A DNA stretch of 13,745 bases from Clostridia bacterium. Its GTDB lineage: Bacteria > Bacillota > Clostridia > Christensenellales > Borkfalkiaceae. Below, piece after piece: positions 13,276-13,745 of this stretch (its first letter is position 1; each line of letters opens with the position of its first letter). A program made the translations under genes and the position numbers. The notes under the pieces are model-generated. The model searched no databases and had not been told where the DNA came from. It saw nothing but the letters and a program-made list of their open reading frames with translations. The stretch covers positions 1-13,745 of the forward strand of contig JAFVSF010000105.1 of NCBI GenBank assembly GCA_017503885.1, written 5' to 3'.

Positions 13276-13310
13276 TTGCGACAAAAGTTATCTAAATAAA
13301 ACAAAATACT
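13276..13310 (+). promoter_or_regulatory. Tentative Spo0A-type promoter of spoIIGA
   Basis: TGCGACA (13277-13283) is one base off the reverse of the Spo0A box TGNCGAA. TTGCGA (13276-13281) and AATACT (13305-13310) lie 23 bases apart, echoing the unusually long spacer of the Bacillus spoIIG promoter. All boxes are weak matches; the assignment rests mostly on the gene's identity. The rest of 13187-13347 is AT-rich with nothing else recognised. Confidence 0.25.
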
Positions 13311-13347
13311 CTTTAAAACGATTTTAATTAAGTTGTAAAATGATTTT

Positions 13348-13745
13348 ATGGTCGTTTACGTAGAGTACGTCTTTTTAGATAATTTTATAATTGATTACGC
13401 ATTAATTACTCTTGCGAGAAAAAGTCTAAAATTATCAACGCAAAAAAAGTGGCTGATAATGGCTTCGCTTTTAGGTGCAATTTTTGCTGTGATAAATCCA
13501 CTGTTAAAACTTTCTCTGCTCGTTAATTTTATTTTAAAAATTTTTCTAGGGCTTATAATGGTTTTTGTAAGTGGCACGTTTAAAAACATAAGGGAGTATT
13601 TCAAATGCTTTAATCTGTTTTTATTCTTTACGTTTTCGTTTGGTGGTTTAGTCACGGCAGTTTTTTGGGGGCTAGGATTGAGTTTTAACCCCGTAAATTA
13701 CTCGCATGGTGGCGAAATTCCTCTATTTTTGATCTTAGGGCTAGT
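13348..13745 (+). CDS. spoIIGA: Sigma-E processing protease SpoIIGA, N-terminal part (cut by window end)
   Basis: The first 132 residues of SpoIIGA, the sporulation membrane aspartic protease that activates pro-sigma-E in the mother cell after a signal from the forespore. The opening MVVYVEYVFLDNFIIDYALI matches the family pattern (hydrophobic Tyr-x-Asp/Glu start, then Asn-Phe-x-x-Asp). It is followed by four or five hydrophobic helices, separated by basic loops, that form the membrane domain. The cytoplasmic protease half with the catalytic aspartate lies outside the window, as would the expected sigE neighbour. ATG 13348 is chosen because an overlapping ATG at 13340 meets a stop after seven codons; no strong SD is visible. 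This gene is the best evidence that the organism can form endospores. Confidence 0.85.
   Translation, partial: MVVYVEYVFLDNFIIDYALITLARKSLKLSTQKKWLIMASLLGAIFAVINPLLKLSLLVNFILKIFLGLIMVFVSGTFKNIREYFKCFNLFLFFTFSFGGLVTAVFWGLGLSFNPVNYSHGGEIPLFLILGL

Overview
This window is AT-rich and gene-dense. It looks like chromosome from a spore-forming Bacillota, probably an uncultured gut Clostridia lineage. The pointers are a spoIIGA gene (sigma-E processing protease) running off the right edge, a trmN6-rsmI pair, many lipobox lipoproteins with no sign of an outer membrane, an ECF-type vitamin transporter subunit, TTGACA/TATAAT promoters and U-tract terminators. No transposase, phage gene, CRISPR array, tRNA or rRNA was seen.

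Layout. Bases 1-469 hold a degenerate tandem repeat array (period about 123-127 nt, two 79-nt blocks identical) whose last truncated unit runs into the start codon of trmN6. trmN6-rsmI (470-1956) are two RNA methyltransferases in one operon. An intergenic stretch follows with a promoter and a terminator-like hairpin, then a two-gene polar amino-acid ABC importer (2145-4545). Its first gene fuses a lipid-anchored substrate-binding domain to the permease, and that binding domain reads as circularly permuted; the ATPase carries an extra segment in its helical region. Next come a short BspA-type leucine-rich-repeat lipoprotein (4670-5350), a YfbR-type HD nucleotidase with an HD-to-HE change (5407-5997) and a 51-residue YjzC-like protein (6040-6195).

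From 6274 there is a consensus promoter, a cobalamin riboswitch with a recognisable terminator/antiterminator platform, and a two-gene operon: a DUF4430 lipoprotein and an ECF transporter S component. Together they read as a B12-repressed corrinoid uptake module. The only minus-strand gene (10432-7613) encodes a large surface protein with both an N-terminal lipobox and a C-terminal membrane helix, with several jelly-roll-like regions between. It shares a 188-nt divergent intergenic region with two adjacent half-length TauE/SafE genes (10621-11384). The right end carries a possible 31-residue membrane peptide, a full-length Ppx/GppA phosphatase with HD domain (11599-13113), a terminator and the start of spoIIGA (13348 onward).

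The strongest candidates for something undescribed are the permuted binding-domain/permease fusion with its unusual ATPase, the riboswitch-controlled DUF4430 plus S-component pair, the repeat array that supplies the trmN6 start region, and the doubly anchored surface protein. All calls come from reading the sequence; no database search or folding program was run.
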